Shown: positions 6,859-12,847, counted from the stretch's first letter. The stretch: 12,847 bases of DNA from Kiritimatiellota bacterium (GCA_013151705.1 JAADHT010000178.1:1-12847), one strand, 5' to 3'. Made by a program: numbers and translations. The notes: a model not told the origin generated them from the letters alone.

Positions 6859-6933
6859 TCAAAAAAGTGCAATTTTTAATCCCGCGTCTTCCAGTGTCGC
6901 CAAGCGCGCGCTGGCCATCTCGGCGAGACGGCC
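6859..6933 (-). pseudogene. Possible C-terminal gene remnant or tiny ORF
   Basis: Between the oxidoreductase stop and the membrane-protein start, the minus strand holds a 24-codon open stretch. It follows a TAG at 6934-6936 and ends with TGA at 6859-6861. Its reading (RLAEMASARLATLEDAGLK, then IALF) has amphipathic helix character and looks like the tail of a larger protein. An internal ATG (6918) would give an 18-19-aa peptide but has no convincing ribosome binding site. It overlaps an imperfect 9-bp inverted repeat (6913-6933) that could be a terminator stem for the oxidoreductase gene. It may be a chance ORF. Confidence 0.25.
6913..6933 (-). terminator. Hairpin downstream of the oxidoreductase gene
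   Basis: GGCCATCTC (6913-6921) and GAGACGGCC (6925-6933) form a 9-bp stem with a 3-nt loop; on the minus-strand RNA the one mismatch becomes a G-U pair. It lies 37 nt past the oxidoreductase stop codon. No immediate T-tract follows, so it is a weak terminator candidate or an RNA-stabilising 3' stem. Confidence 0.35.
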
Positions 6934-6969
6934 CTACCACTCACCACCGGAGAACTTTTGAGATGTCGG

Positions 6970-8112
6970 TTACACTTGCTCAGTCGTTCCGTTTTTCTGG
7001 CTTTTCAGCGCGGCGGTGAACAGCCGGTGGCTGTAGGCAACCTCGTCCGGGGTGACGCAGCCCGCGAACTTAGCGGGAGGCTTTCCCTCGACAAGCTCGT
7101 GGATGAACGCCGCCCACATCTGCATTATGGCGTCCGAAAATCCGAACTCGAAAATTCCGCCGGTTATTCCCTTGTAGGCTGGCATCCAACCGACATCGGC
7201 CGCTCTCCAGGCCTGGTCGCCGCCGTCGTAAACCATCGTCTCGAGTATTTTGGGACTCTTGCTGCACCATCTGGCGCAACCTTTCATCCCCTTCACCTCG
7301 AAACTCCAGCTGTTGGTCTCGCCCGGCGCTATCCTCTGCGTTTGAATTATCATTGGAAATGGCTGATCCGTTTTGTGATCGACACTCTCGCAAAGCAACG
7401 TGGCGTTGTCCCAAGTCTCGCAGGGAACCATTTTACCCTCTTTGTCTGGACGCTCCTTCACCACGTTCGACAGAATCGCTCTTACGTTATTCGGATACCA
7501 GCCAGCCCTGAACGGCATATGGCACGTATGCATGCCCAAGTCGCCCATGCAGCCGTATTCGCCGTTGAAATTGATCATGCGCTTCCAGTTGATGGTTTTC
7601 ATCGGATTGATGTCCGAAGAGTGTTTGAAGGCCGAGGTGACCTCGAGAATCTGGCCGAAAGCCCCCTCCTCTATCATTTTTCCGATCCGCTGCATGGCCG
7701 GAAAAAACGGAAATTGCGAGCTGTCGCGCACGAAGATGTCCGGATGCTCCTTGACGCACGCGGTTATCGCGTCGTTCGCCTTCTTGTCTATTCCGAAGGG
7801 TTTCTCGCCGAGAAGATGCTTGCCGGCTTTTATGATGTCGCAATAGAACTGTTCATGGAGATTGTGCGGCACGGCGCAATAAACGGCCTCGACCTCCTCG
7901 TTGGCGAGAAGCTCCTTGTAGTCCTTCGTTTTTTGCGACACCGTCGGCAACGCGTTCTCGAACCAGTTCATAAGATCTTCGCTCATGTCGCAGACGGCGA
8001 CTATTTCGGGTTTCGCCGGCATATCCTCCAGATGACACCATCTAGCCACCGCGCTGGCGAACTCCCTGCCCATCAGACTGCATCCAATCACGCCGAATTT
8101 AACTTTTCTCAT
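6970..8112 (-). CDS. Gfo/Idh/MocA family NAD(P)-dependent oxidoreductase
   Basis: Encodes 380 aa, the usual size. The family oxidises or reduces a hydroxyl of sugars, sugar acids or cyclitols with NAD(P). The N-terminal Rossmann motif is KFGVIGCSLMGREFA (residues 5-19). The catalytic EKPFG lies at 103-107, with the family's lysine. The second conserved site is GDLGMHTCHM (190-199), with Asp and His positions typical of the active site. No signal peptide is present, so it acts in the cytoplasm. ATG 8112 follows a strong AAAGGAGTG about 7 nt upstream. It lies downstream of the aminotransferase on the same strand but is separated by 386 nt of repeats and terminator-like hairpins, so it may have its own promoter. 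The substrate cannot be told from sequence; pairing with an aminotransferase and a DeoR regulator suggests sugar, amino-sugar or cyclitol metabolism. Confidence 0.85.
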   Translation of the reverse strand: MRKVKFGVIGCSLMGREFASAVARWCHLEDMPAKPEIVAVCDMSEDLMNWFENALPTVSQKTKDYKELLANEEVEAVYCAVPHNLHEQFYCDIIKAGKHLLGEKPFGIDKKANDAITACVKEHPDIFVRDSSQFPFFPAMQRIGKMIEEGAFGQILEVTSAFKHSSDINPMKTINWKRMINFNGEYGCMGDLGMHTCHMPFRAGWYPNNVRAILSNVVKERPDKEGKMVPCETWDNATLLCESVDHKTDQPFPMIIQTQRIAPGETNSWSFEVKGMKGCARWCSKSPKILETMVYDGGDQAWRAADVGWMPAYKGITGGIFEFGFSDAIMQMWAAFIHELVEGKPPAKFAGCVTPDEVAYSHRLFTAALKSQKNGTTEQV

Positions 8113-8139
8113 AATAAAACACTCCTTTATTGTTATTTG

Positions 8140-8370
8140 CTTCCCAGGGTTTCACCCTGAGCTTTGGACTTACGGGCCCGCCTCGGCGGATAAACCTTCA
8201 GCCCTTCCCCCCATTCGATGTTTGATGTTGAACGTTCGAAGTTCTTCCCGTCTCCCTCATTGGATATTGGACATTCCGTCTGCCCAAGGCAGATAAATAT
8301 TGGAATTGCCCCCCTTGGCGGGTATTGGATATTCTCTCCTCCCATTGAAAAATGAGTATTCAATACTTGT
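8140..8370. repeat. Degenerate palindromic repeat island
   Basis: Short palindromes are strung together: CAGGGT-TTC-ACCCTG (8145-8159), CCGCC-TC-GGCGG (8178-8189) and TCTGCC-CAA-GGCAGA (8279-8293). A decayed third relative, CCCCCCTTGGCGGG, starts near 8309. The last three are each followed by a GGATAA- or GGGTAT-type tail. Between them lie variant words such as ATTGGATATTGGACATTC, AATATTGGAATT and TCGATGTTTGATGTTGAACG. The pattern resembles intergenic mosaics I associate with Lentisphaerae, Verrucomicrobia and Planctomycetes genomes (from memory), possibly REP-like or transposase-mobilised. Confidence 0.5.
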
Positions 8371-8439
8371 CCGCCGCCATCAATGACGGGGACGGAACGG
8401 TGTTAGGAACATTTTAAGTGAATGGAACAAATTTGAGTC

Positions 8440-8462
8440 TCCACCGACTCAAGGTCGGTGGA
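8440..8462 (-). terminator. Perfect 9-bp hairpin downstream of the aminotransferase gene
   Basis: TCCACCGAC (8440-8448) and GTCGGTGGA (8454-8462) form a perfect 9-bp GC-rich stem with a 5-nt loop, 37 nt past the aminotransferase stop on the minus strand. The sequence after it (GACTCAAATTTG) has only a weak T-run. Best read as a transcription terminator or 3'-end-stabilising hairpin. Confidence 0.5.
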
Positions 8463-8484
8463 AACAGCCCAGTTTTAGAGAAAT

Positions 8485-8498
8485 CAAGCAAATGCTTG
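8485..8498 (-). terminator. Short hairpin directly after the aminotransferase stop
   Basis: CAAGCA-AA-TGCTTG is a perfect 6-bp stem with a 2-nt loop, starting at the base after the TGA. On the minus strand it is followed by ATTTCTCT. It is weak alone but stands in tandem with the stronger hairpin at 8440-8462. Confidence 0.3.
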
Positions 8499-9866
8499 TC
8501 AACCGATCTCCTTTTGGGTTTCGTATATCGACTCCTCGATGATGTCCATTCCTTTGGCGGCCACATCCAAAGGCATTATCGCCGGAGGACTCATCCGCAG
8601 GATGTGTCCCGCCGGAATCCACGCCAAACCTTTGTTGAAGGCCTTTTGGTAAACCATCTTGCCGGCGTCGTCGAAGGGTTCTTTCGTCCCCTGGTCTTTG
8701 ACCAGCTCGACTCCGAGCAGACATCCTTTCACGCGGCAGTCCCCGACGATCGGGTATTTCTCCGTCCAGTCCGACATGCGCTTCTCGAAGTAGTCTCCAA
8801 GCTCCATGGCATGCTCGAGAATGTTCTCCTCCTCGATCACTTCGATGCTCGCGAGAGCAGCGGCGCATGCCATCGGGTTTCCGCCGTAGCTGCTCGATGC
8901 TGAAATACTTTCAAATGATTCTTTGTATTGTTCGCGTACCGCCACGCATGTGACGGGAAAACCGTTTCCGAATCCTTTGCCAAGCGTGACGACGTCCGGC
9001 ACCACGTCCCAATGCTCCAAACAGAGATATTTGCCCGTGCGGGCCATGCTGGTGAGAACCTCGTCCGCCATAAGAAGTATTCCCTCCTCGTCGCAGAGTT
9101 CGCGGAGTTTCGGGAAGAAATCGTCGGGAGGCATAACCGAACCGCCCCAGCCTTGGATCGGCTCGAGAACAAATCCGGCGACCTGGTGGCAGGTGCCCTT
9201 GTCGAGATACTCGCGGTAGAAGTCGATGTATTTGTCGGTGTCGATCGTGCCGTCGGCTTTCGTCCACATCGGACGATAGACGTCCGGACGCGGAACCATG
9301 TGGAATCCGGGAGCGCGTGTTGGTCCGTAAACGGTCGAGCGGATGTGTCCGAGCGAGACTCCGCCGTAGGTTTTGCCGTGGTAGTCGTAGAATGCGGAGA
9401 CCAACTCATGTTTCCCGGTGGCGGCTCGGAGGACTCGCTGCCCGGCCTCGACCGCGGTGGTTCCGGAATCGTAGAACTGAAATCCAGTCAAATCGCCCGG
9501 CAATATCTCGGCGAGTTTCTCCACGAGTTTCGTTTTGATCTCGGTCGTGAAATCGTGGCAGTTCATCAGTTGCTTCGCGTATTTCGCGACAGCCTCGCTG
9601 ATTTTCGGGTGGCAGTGGCCGAGCGTCGTAACGTATATGCCAGACGAGAAATCGATGAAGCGGTTGCCATCGACATCGACCAGTTCGCATCCGCTTCCGC
9701 TCTCGAAGGCGATGGGAAACAATTTGACCTGTCCGCTCAATCCTTTGAAATAGGTGGTGCAACGTTCATGCATAGCCTTCGATTTCGGTCCCGGCAACTC
9801 GCTGGTGATTACCGAGGGAACCCGGGTGAGATCCAACGCGTACTTTTCCGGTGAGTAATTTCCCAT
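8499..9866 (-). CDS. Class III PLP-dependent aminotransferase
   Basis: Encodes 455 aa, in the usual size range of the GabT/ArgD/omega-transaminase class (fold type I). It moves an amino group between an amino donor and a keto or aldehyde acceptor in the cytoplasm. Visible sites are GSGCELVDVDGNRFIDF (57-73), the phosphate-binding SGTTAVEAG (134-142), FYDYHGKTYG (159-168), the PLP-contacting DEVLTSMARTGKY (268-280), and the Schiff-base lysine in LGKGFGNGFP (Lys297). The DEV loop (LTSMARTGK) departs from the common QTGFGRTGK, so a specific substrate cannot be assigned. ATG 9866 follows AAGGGG by about 7 nt. The gene is divergent from a DeoR-type repressor and has a long structured leader and a candidate operator at its promoter. 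With the oxidoreductase downstream, a role in amino-sugar or cyclitol metabolism is possible. Confidence 0.85.
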   Translation of the reverse strand: MGNYSPEKYALDLTRVPSVITSELPGPKSKAMHERCTTYFKGLSGQVKLFPIAFESGSGCELVDVDGNRFIDFSSGIYVTTLGHCHPKISEAVAKYAKQLMNCHDFTTEIKTKLVEKLAEILPGDLTGFQFYDSGTTAVEAGQRVLRAATGKHELVSAFYDYHGKTYGGVSLGHIRSTVYGPTRAPGFHMVPRPDVYRPMWTKADGTIDTDKYIDFYREYLDKGTCHQVAGFVLEPIQGWGGSVMPPDDFFPKLRELCDEEGILLMADEVLTSMARTGKYLCLEHWDVVPDVVTLGKGFGNGFPVTCVAVREQYKESFESISASSSYGGNPMACAAALASIEVIEEENILEHAMELGDYFEKRMSDWTEKYPIVGDCRVKGCLLGVELVKDQGTKEPFDDAGKMVYQKAFNKGLAWIPAGHILRMSPPAIMPLDVAAKGMDIIEESIYETQKEIG

Positions 9867-9888
9867 TTCTTTTCCCCTTAGTGTTAAT

Positions 9889-9943
9889 GGACCCCGCTCT
9901 CAAAAGTCTCCGCATAGGAGCGGTTCCTTTTCCAGCGGGATCC
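9889..9943 (-). promoter_or_regulatory. Long rod-like hairpin in the aminotransferase mRNA leader
   Basis: On the minus strand GGATCCCGCT (RC of 9934-9943) pairs fully with AGCGGGGTCC (RC of 9889-9898), 10 bp with one U-G pair. Inside, AAAAG pairs with CTTTT and CTCC with GGAG at the apex (loop TATGC). An alternative pairing, CCGCTC with GAGCGG, is also possible. The structure ends about 9 nt before the AAGGGG ribosome binding site of the gene starting at 9866. It may be a cis-acting RNA element. I do not match it to a known riboswitch class. Confidence 0.5.
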
Positions 9944-10009
9944 AAATATGAGTTTCGGGCCTTTTTTTAACGGAAGGACCGTTTTCGGAAATCCGATGTT
10001 CGAAAAGAA

Positions 10010-10039
10010 CAAATATTCACTTGAAACAATCGTTTTCAA
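10010..10039 (-). promoter_or_regulatory. Predicted aminotransferase promoter
   Basis: On the minus strand TTGAAA (10039-10034) and TATTTG (10015-10010) are spaced by 18 nt and would start transcription near 10003, giving a leader of about 137 nt that includes the hairpin at 9889-9943. The match is moderate. The inverted repeat at 10019-10041 covers the -35 and the spacer, as expected of a repressor-controlled promoter. Confidence 0.4.
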
Positions 10040-10041
10040 GT
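10019..10041. promoter_or_regulatory. Perfect 8-bp inverted repeat, candidate DeoR operator
   Basis: ACTTGAAA (10019-10026) and TTTCAAGT (10034-10041) are perfect inverted arms around a 7-nt centre. It sits in the divergent region between aminotransferase and regulator, overlapping the predicted minus-strand promoter. A smaller repeat, TGTTC-GAAAA-GAACA (9997-10011), lies next to it. DeoR-family repressors usually bind near their own gene, so this is the best operator candidate. Confidence 0.45.
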
Positions 10042-10079
10042 CGATTCACATAAAAAATCGATCTTTTTTCGAATACGAC

Positions 10080-10107
10080 TTGACATGTCCATAAGAAATG
10101 TTATTTA
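10080..10107 (+). promoter_or_regulatory. Sigma70-type promoter of the DeoR-type gene
   Basis: A perfect -35 TTGACA (10080-10085) and a -10 TATTTA (10102-10107) are spaced by 16 nt. Transcription would start near 10114, so the ATG at 10098 cannot be the start and ATG 10137 is supported. Confidence 0.6.
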
Positions 10108-10136
10108 TCGAACATGCAACCGGAGAAATTACAGTT

Positions 10137-10889
10137 ATGAACAATAGACGTAAAATGTTGTTGGACAGATTGAAAAGCGAGGGCCACGTGTCCGTCGGCG
10201 AGCAGGCGGCGAAACTGCGCGTGACCGAGATGACGATTCGCCGCGACCTCCGCGCGTTCGAGGAGCTGGGCGTGGCGACTCGCGTTCATGGTGGCGCCAT
10301 CCCGGCCACTCCGCTTCCGTGTGGGCTCAGCGTGATCTCGCGGATTCCGCGTCCGGAGCAGATACGGATCGCCCAGAAAACGGTCGAGACGCTTGCTCCG
10401 AATTCGACCATTATGATGAACGTCGGCACCACCGTCTTCCAAGTCGCCCGCGAGATAGCCGCCGCCAATATCCCGTTGACCGTGATAACCAATTCGCTTC
10501 CCGTCGCCGTCGCACTGCACCAAAGCGCATGCCAAGTGGTGCTCACCGGCGGCCTCCTCAGACGCGAGGCGCTTGACCTTTCCGGCCCTCTCACCGAAAA
10601 GAACTTGGACGAGTATCAAGTGGACGTTCTGATAGCCGGCTGCGACGGAATGGATCCGGAACGGGGGTTCCACACCAGCGACGCGAATCTAGCGGCGATC
10701 GAGCGACACTCCGCGAAAATCGCGGAGAAGGTGGTCATCGTGGCTGAAAGCGCGAAGTTCGCGGCGCGCGCGTTCGCGAGATTCGCGGACATGGAGGATG
10801 TCTCGACTTTGGTGACGGACGCCGGAATATCGCCGCCTACCGCAGCGGAATTGTCGCGTCTCGGCTTGGAGGTGCTAATTGCGGAGTAA
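10137..10889 (+). CDS. DeoR/GlpR-type transcriptional repressor
   Basis: Encodes 250 aa, the typical size. ATG 10137 is chosen because GGAGAA (10122-10127) lies 9 nt upstream and the predicted promoter starts transcription beyond the earlier ATG at 10098. The N-terminal winged helix-turn-helix carries the family signature (residues 19-54: VSVGEQAAKLRVTEMTIRRD, then ELGVATRVHGGAI). The C-terminal sugar-phosphate-sensing domain shows NVGTTVFQVAREI, ITNSLPVAV, LTGGLLRREALDLSGPL and VLIAGCDGMDPERGF, all expected positions in the phosphosugar-isomerase-like fold. DeoR proteins repress catabolic genes until a phosphorylated sugar intermediate binds. Divergence from the aminotransferase and the inverted repeat between them suggest it controls that gene and itself. 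The actual effector is unknown. Confidence 0.88.
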   Translation: MNNRRKMLLDRLKSEGHVSVGEQAAKLRVTEMTIRRDLRAFEELGVATRVHGGAIPATPLPCGLSVISRIPRPEQIRIAQKTVETLAPNSTIMMNVGTTVFQVAREIAAANIPLTVITNSLPVAVALHQSACQVVLTGGLLRREALDLSGPLTEKNLDEYQVDVLIAGCDGMDPERGFHTSDANLAAIERHSAKIAEKVVIVAESAKFAARAFARFADMEDVSTLVTDAGISPPTAAELSRLGLEVLIAE

Positions 10890-10910
10890 GCTTGAATCTT
10901 TCGTTTCAGG

Positions 10911-10931
10911 GCATACGTTGTGGCTGTATGC
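10911..10931 (+). repeat. Small inverted repeat upstream of thiH
   Basis: GCATAC (10911-10916) and GTATGC (10926-10931) are perfect arms around 9 nt, between the DeoR-type gene and thiH. No T-tract follows. It could be a weak attenuating stem or a chance palindrome. No TPP-riboswitch core was found around it. Confidence 0.25.
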
Positions 10932-10973
10932 GTGCGATTGGGATTCAGCAAGTGTTTCAACGGAGAGAAGGCG

Positions 10974-12083
10974 ATGTTGCCGTATGTGAAAATCAGCGAG
11001 GAAGCGGTCCGGGGCCATTTGGACAGCGCCACGGTCGATGTGGTTTCCGCCTCTTTGCGGTCCGCCGCTCCCGGGATCGGCGACCTGTTGAATTTAATCT
11101 CGCCGGCCGCCGAGGACCTTCTTCCGGAAATGCGCCGCGCCGCCGCCGTTTTGAAGAAAAAGCATTTCGGCAAAACAATCAAACTCTACACTCCGCTGTA
11201 CATATCCAATTATTGCGTCAATCAATGCCGGTATTGCGGCTTCAACGCCGGCTCCGAATCCGAAAGGAAACGTCTTTCAATCGATGAGACAACCGCGGAG
11301 GCCGAGGTCATCCGAGGATACGGAATAGATTCGCTTTTGCTGGTCAGCGGCGAGGACCCGTCGCATGTGACCGTTGATTTTCTGGTTGAAACGACCAACC
11401 GTCTGCGAGGAATGTTTTCGTATCTGGCCGTTGAGATAGCCCCTCTCGACAAGAACGGATACGAGCGGCTGTTTGAAGCCGGGATCGACGGATTGACGCT
11501 GTATCAGGAGACCTACGACAGAAAAACCTATGAGGAACTCCATCCGGCTGGCCCCAAGGCTGACTACGACAAGAGACTGGAGCATATCGTAGATGGCGGC
11601 GAGGCGGGGTTTCGGACGTTGGGGATAGGGGCGCTGCTTGGGCTTTATGATTGGCGGATAGAGGCCTTTTCGCTGGCAGCGCACGCTCTTTGGCTGCGTA
11701 AAAGATTCTGGAGGAGCAAAATTCAGTTCTCGTTTCCCCGAATAACTTCAATCGATGGGGATTTCCAGCCCCCGCGTTCGATTTCGACCGTCGAGCTTGA
11801 GCGGATGGCGCTGGCTTTCAGAATCGTTTTCCCGGAATCCGAAATATCGATATCGACGCGGGAAACCCGCGAATTCCGCGACTCGATCGCTCTGACGGCC
11901 GCGTCCACGGTCAGCGCAGCCTCGTCCGTCGTGCCTGGAGGATATTTGGACGCGGAACGGCGCGAACTAGGGCAATTCTCCTTGAACGACACGCGGGGCG
12001 TGGAGCGGGTCAGGGCGGATCTGTCGGCGCTGGGTTTGGATGTCGTGACGAAAGATTGGGATGCGCTTTTCGCCGTGGCTTGA
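10974..12083 (+). CDS. thiH: 2-iminoacetate synthase ThiH (radical SAM, thiamine thiazole synthesis)
   Basis: Encodes 369 aa against about 377 in Escherichia coli. ThiH cleaves tyrosine with S-adenosylmethionine to give dehydroglycine (2-iminoacetate) for ThiG, which builds the thiazole of thiamine. The radical-SAM cluster motif is YCVNQCRYCGF, with CxxxCxxC cysteines at residues 81, 85 and 88. ThiH hallmarks follow: LLVSGEDP, the LYQETYDRKTYEELH block, GIGALLGLYDWR, ISFPRI, and the C-terminal STRETREFRD, VPGGY and TKDWD. The length excludes HydG, which has an extra C-terminal cluster domain. ATG 10974 is preferred over GTG 10920 because GGAGAGAAGG precedes it and the product then begins like the family. 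It lies 84 nt after the DeoR-type gene; no thiG, thiF or thiS is seen in the window. Confidence 0.9.
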   Translation: MLPYVKISEEAVRGHLDSATVDVVSASLRSAAPGIGDLLNLISPAAEDLLPEMRRAAAVLKKKHFGKTIKLYTPLYISNYCVNQCRYCGFNAGSESERKRLSIDETTAEAEVIRGYGIDSLLLVSGEDPSHVTVDFLVETTNRLRGMFSYLAVEIAPLDKNGYERLFEAGIDGLTLYQETYDRKTYEELHPAGPKADYDKRLEHIVDGGEAGFRTLGIGALLGLYDWRIEAFSLAAHALWLRKRFWRSKIQFSFPRITSIDGDFQPPRSISTVELERMALAFRIVFPESEISISTRETREFRDSIALTAASTVSAASSVVPGGYLDAERRELGQFSLNDTRGVERVRADLSALGLDVVTKDWDALFAVA

Positions 12084-12175
12084 TGTGTTTTTTAAATGGG
12101 CGGGGGCGGTTGTTCCTCATTCATAATTGCAAGCTCGATGTTCATTTAAATGGTAAAACGCTGAAATTAAAGATT

Positions 12176-12847
12176 ATGACAAGCCCGAATAAAAATTCCA
12201 GCATCGCGAAATTCGCGGCCATTGTCACGTTGAATGTTTGGTTTTATTTCTGGGCTCCGTTCGTCTTGGCGGGATCCCTTTTGGTCTATTTTCCGTTCGT
12301 GGCGGCGGTCCGAATTTTTCGACCGTCCGAAACGATGAGATGTTTCAGGCGATGCATAAACCTCTACGGTGTGACGGTCGCTCTGACGGCGTGGCCTTGG
12401 ATACGCGTCCGCGTATCGGGAATGCCTCCGAAAGACAGCGCCCCGTACGTGTTTGTGGAAAACCACACATCCTCGTTCGATCCGTTCGTTCAAGGGTTTC
12501 TGCCGTTCGAACTAGTCCAAGCCGCCCGCGGCTGGGCTCTCGGATTGCCGATTCTGGGATTTCTAGCGAAATTGGCGGGGTACATAGATGTCGACGCGAT
12601 GCCGCCCGAGGAAGTGATGGAGCGTTCGTCCAGTCTGTTGGAATCCGGCGTTTCGATGGTTTTCTTTCCCGAGGGCACGCGGCGTTTCCAAGATGAGGGA
12701 CTGGGACCGTTTCATGGCACGGCTTTCAGAGTGGCGTGCGCCAACAAAGTTCAAATCGCGCCGGTGGTTTTGATCGGTATTCATGACAAACCAAGGAAAG
12801 GATCCTTGTTTATGAGGCCAGGCGTTATCGATATAAGGGGCCTGCCT
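12176..12847 (+). CDS. plsC: 1-acyl-sn-glycerol-3-phosphate acyltransferase (PlsC family), 3' end off the window
   Basis: 224 codons are in the window and the end is missing. PlsC-family enzymes transfer an acyl chain to lysophosphatidic acid at the cytoplasmic membrane to make phosphatidic acid. An N-terminal membrane helix spans about residues 18-40. Catalytic motif I (HX4D) is NHTSSFDPF, with His97 and Asp102. Motif III FPEGTRR lies at 164-170, with the expected LGLPILGFLAK segment between and APVVLIG after (motif IV region). This order and spacing are standard for the family. ATG 12176 is the first ATG in frame near the conserved start and has only a weak ribosome binding site (AAAG). It lies 92 nt after thiH and is probably in the same transcript, although the T-run after thiH could give partial termination. 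Another lysophospholipid acyltransferase specificity is possible. Confidence 0.85.
   Translation, partial: MTSPNKNSSIAKFAAIVTLNVWFYFWAPFVLAGSLLVYFPFVAAVRIFRPSETMRCFRRCINLYGVTVALTAWPWIRVRVSGMPPKDSAPYVFVENHTSSFDPFVQGFLPFELVQAARGWALGLPILGFLAKLAGYIDVDAMPPEEVMERSSSLLESGVSMVFFPEGTRRFQDEGLGPFHGTAFRVACANKVQIAPVVLIGIHDKPRKGSLFMRPGVIDIRGLP

Larger units (their letters stand above)
8113..8498. other. Gene-free spacer with repeats and hairpins
   Basis: This 386-nt interval between the aminotransferase stop and the oxidoreductase start holds no convincing gene. It contains the oxidoreductase ribosome binding site next to 8112, a degenerate palindromic repeat island (8140-8370), and two hairpins following the aminotransferase stop. 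A 76-codon minus-strand frame (8133-8363) runs through the repeats and is most likely spurious. Confidence 0.7.

Noticed and set aside
6958..8160. 400-codon plus-strand ORF
   Set aside because: It is a shadow antisense to the clear Gfo/Idh/MocA gene; the translation lacks recognisable motifs.
8133..8363. 76-codon minus-strand ORF
   Set aside because: It runs through palindromic repeats, has a low-complexity translation and lies in front of a gene with its own strong ribosome binding site.
8928..9854. 308-codon plus-strand ORF
   Set aside because: It is antisense to the class III aminotransferase, which has all catalytic motifs.
10098..10136. Earlier ATG (10098) as start of the DeoR-type gene
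   Set aside because: It lies within the predicted promoter, before the expected transcription start, and the family N-terminus begins at 10137 behind GGAGAA.
10890..10973. TPP riboswitch before thiH
   Set aside because: The gap is only 84 nt and shows no CUGAGA-type or other conserved TPP core; only a 6-bp inverted repeat is seen.
1..12847. CRISPR array, tRNA or rRNA genes
   Set aside because: No regularly spaced direct repeats and no tRNA- or rRNA-like sequences were seen by eye on either strand.

Overview
The window comes from a bacterium, most likely a non-chlamydial member of the Planctomycetes-Verrucomicrobia-Chlamydiae group; a Lentisphaerota- or Kiritimatiellota-like organism is my best guess. 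The main support is a tandem pair of exported proteins (3070-6137, minus) that align over their whole repeat region, down to the C-terminal residues, with the chlamydial outer-membrane-complex protein OmcB. The intergenic repeat island at 8140-8370 is of a kind I associate with this group. The assignment is inference from remembered sequences, not from a search.

Layout. 1-1748 (minus): the 5' part of a group IIC intron. It has an intact reverse transcriptase/maturase ORF that runs off the left edge and a recognisable RNA 5' end at 1748. 1749-1816: an attC-like hairpin abutting the intron 5' splice site. 1972-2936 (plus): an AT-rich three-helix small membrane protein, translationally coupled to a DPM1-like family 2 glycosyltransferase. 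3070-6137 (minus): two OmcB-like repeat proteins in one operon, the promoter-proximal one a probable lipoprotein and the other Sec-exported. 6309-6827 (minus): an unrecognised membrane protein whose reading frame appears to be shifted and then restored by two homopolymer indels. 6970-8112 (minus): a Gfo/Idh/MocA oxidoreductase. 8113-8498: a gene-free region with degenerate palindromic repeats. 8499-9866 (minus): a class III PLP aminotransferase with a strong 55-nt hairpin in its leader. 10137-10889 (plus): a divergent DeoR-type repressor. 10974-12083 (plus): ThiH, the radical-SAM 2-iminoacetate synthase. 12176-end (plus): a PlsC-type acyltransferase, cut by the window edge.

How the genes work together. 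The DeoR regulator, the divergent aminotransferase and the oxidoreductase could form a small sugar, amino-sugar or cyclitol module (keto/amino interconversion plus NAD-linked oxidation). A perfect inverted repeat overlapping the predicted aminotransferase promoter is a candidate operator. The two OmcB-like proteins probably act together in the cell envelope. The small membrane protein and the glycosyltransferase probably act together on a polyprenyl-phosphate sugar. ThiH and the acyltransferase look like housekeeping genes (thiamine thiazole synthesis, phospholipid synthesis) and show no obvious link to their neighbours.

The observations most worth following up are the group IIC intron sitting in an attC-like site, the cysteine-poor OmcB paralogue pair, the doubly frameshifted membrane protein, and the structured leader of the aminotransferase. 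I saw no CRISPR array, tRNA or rRNA.
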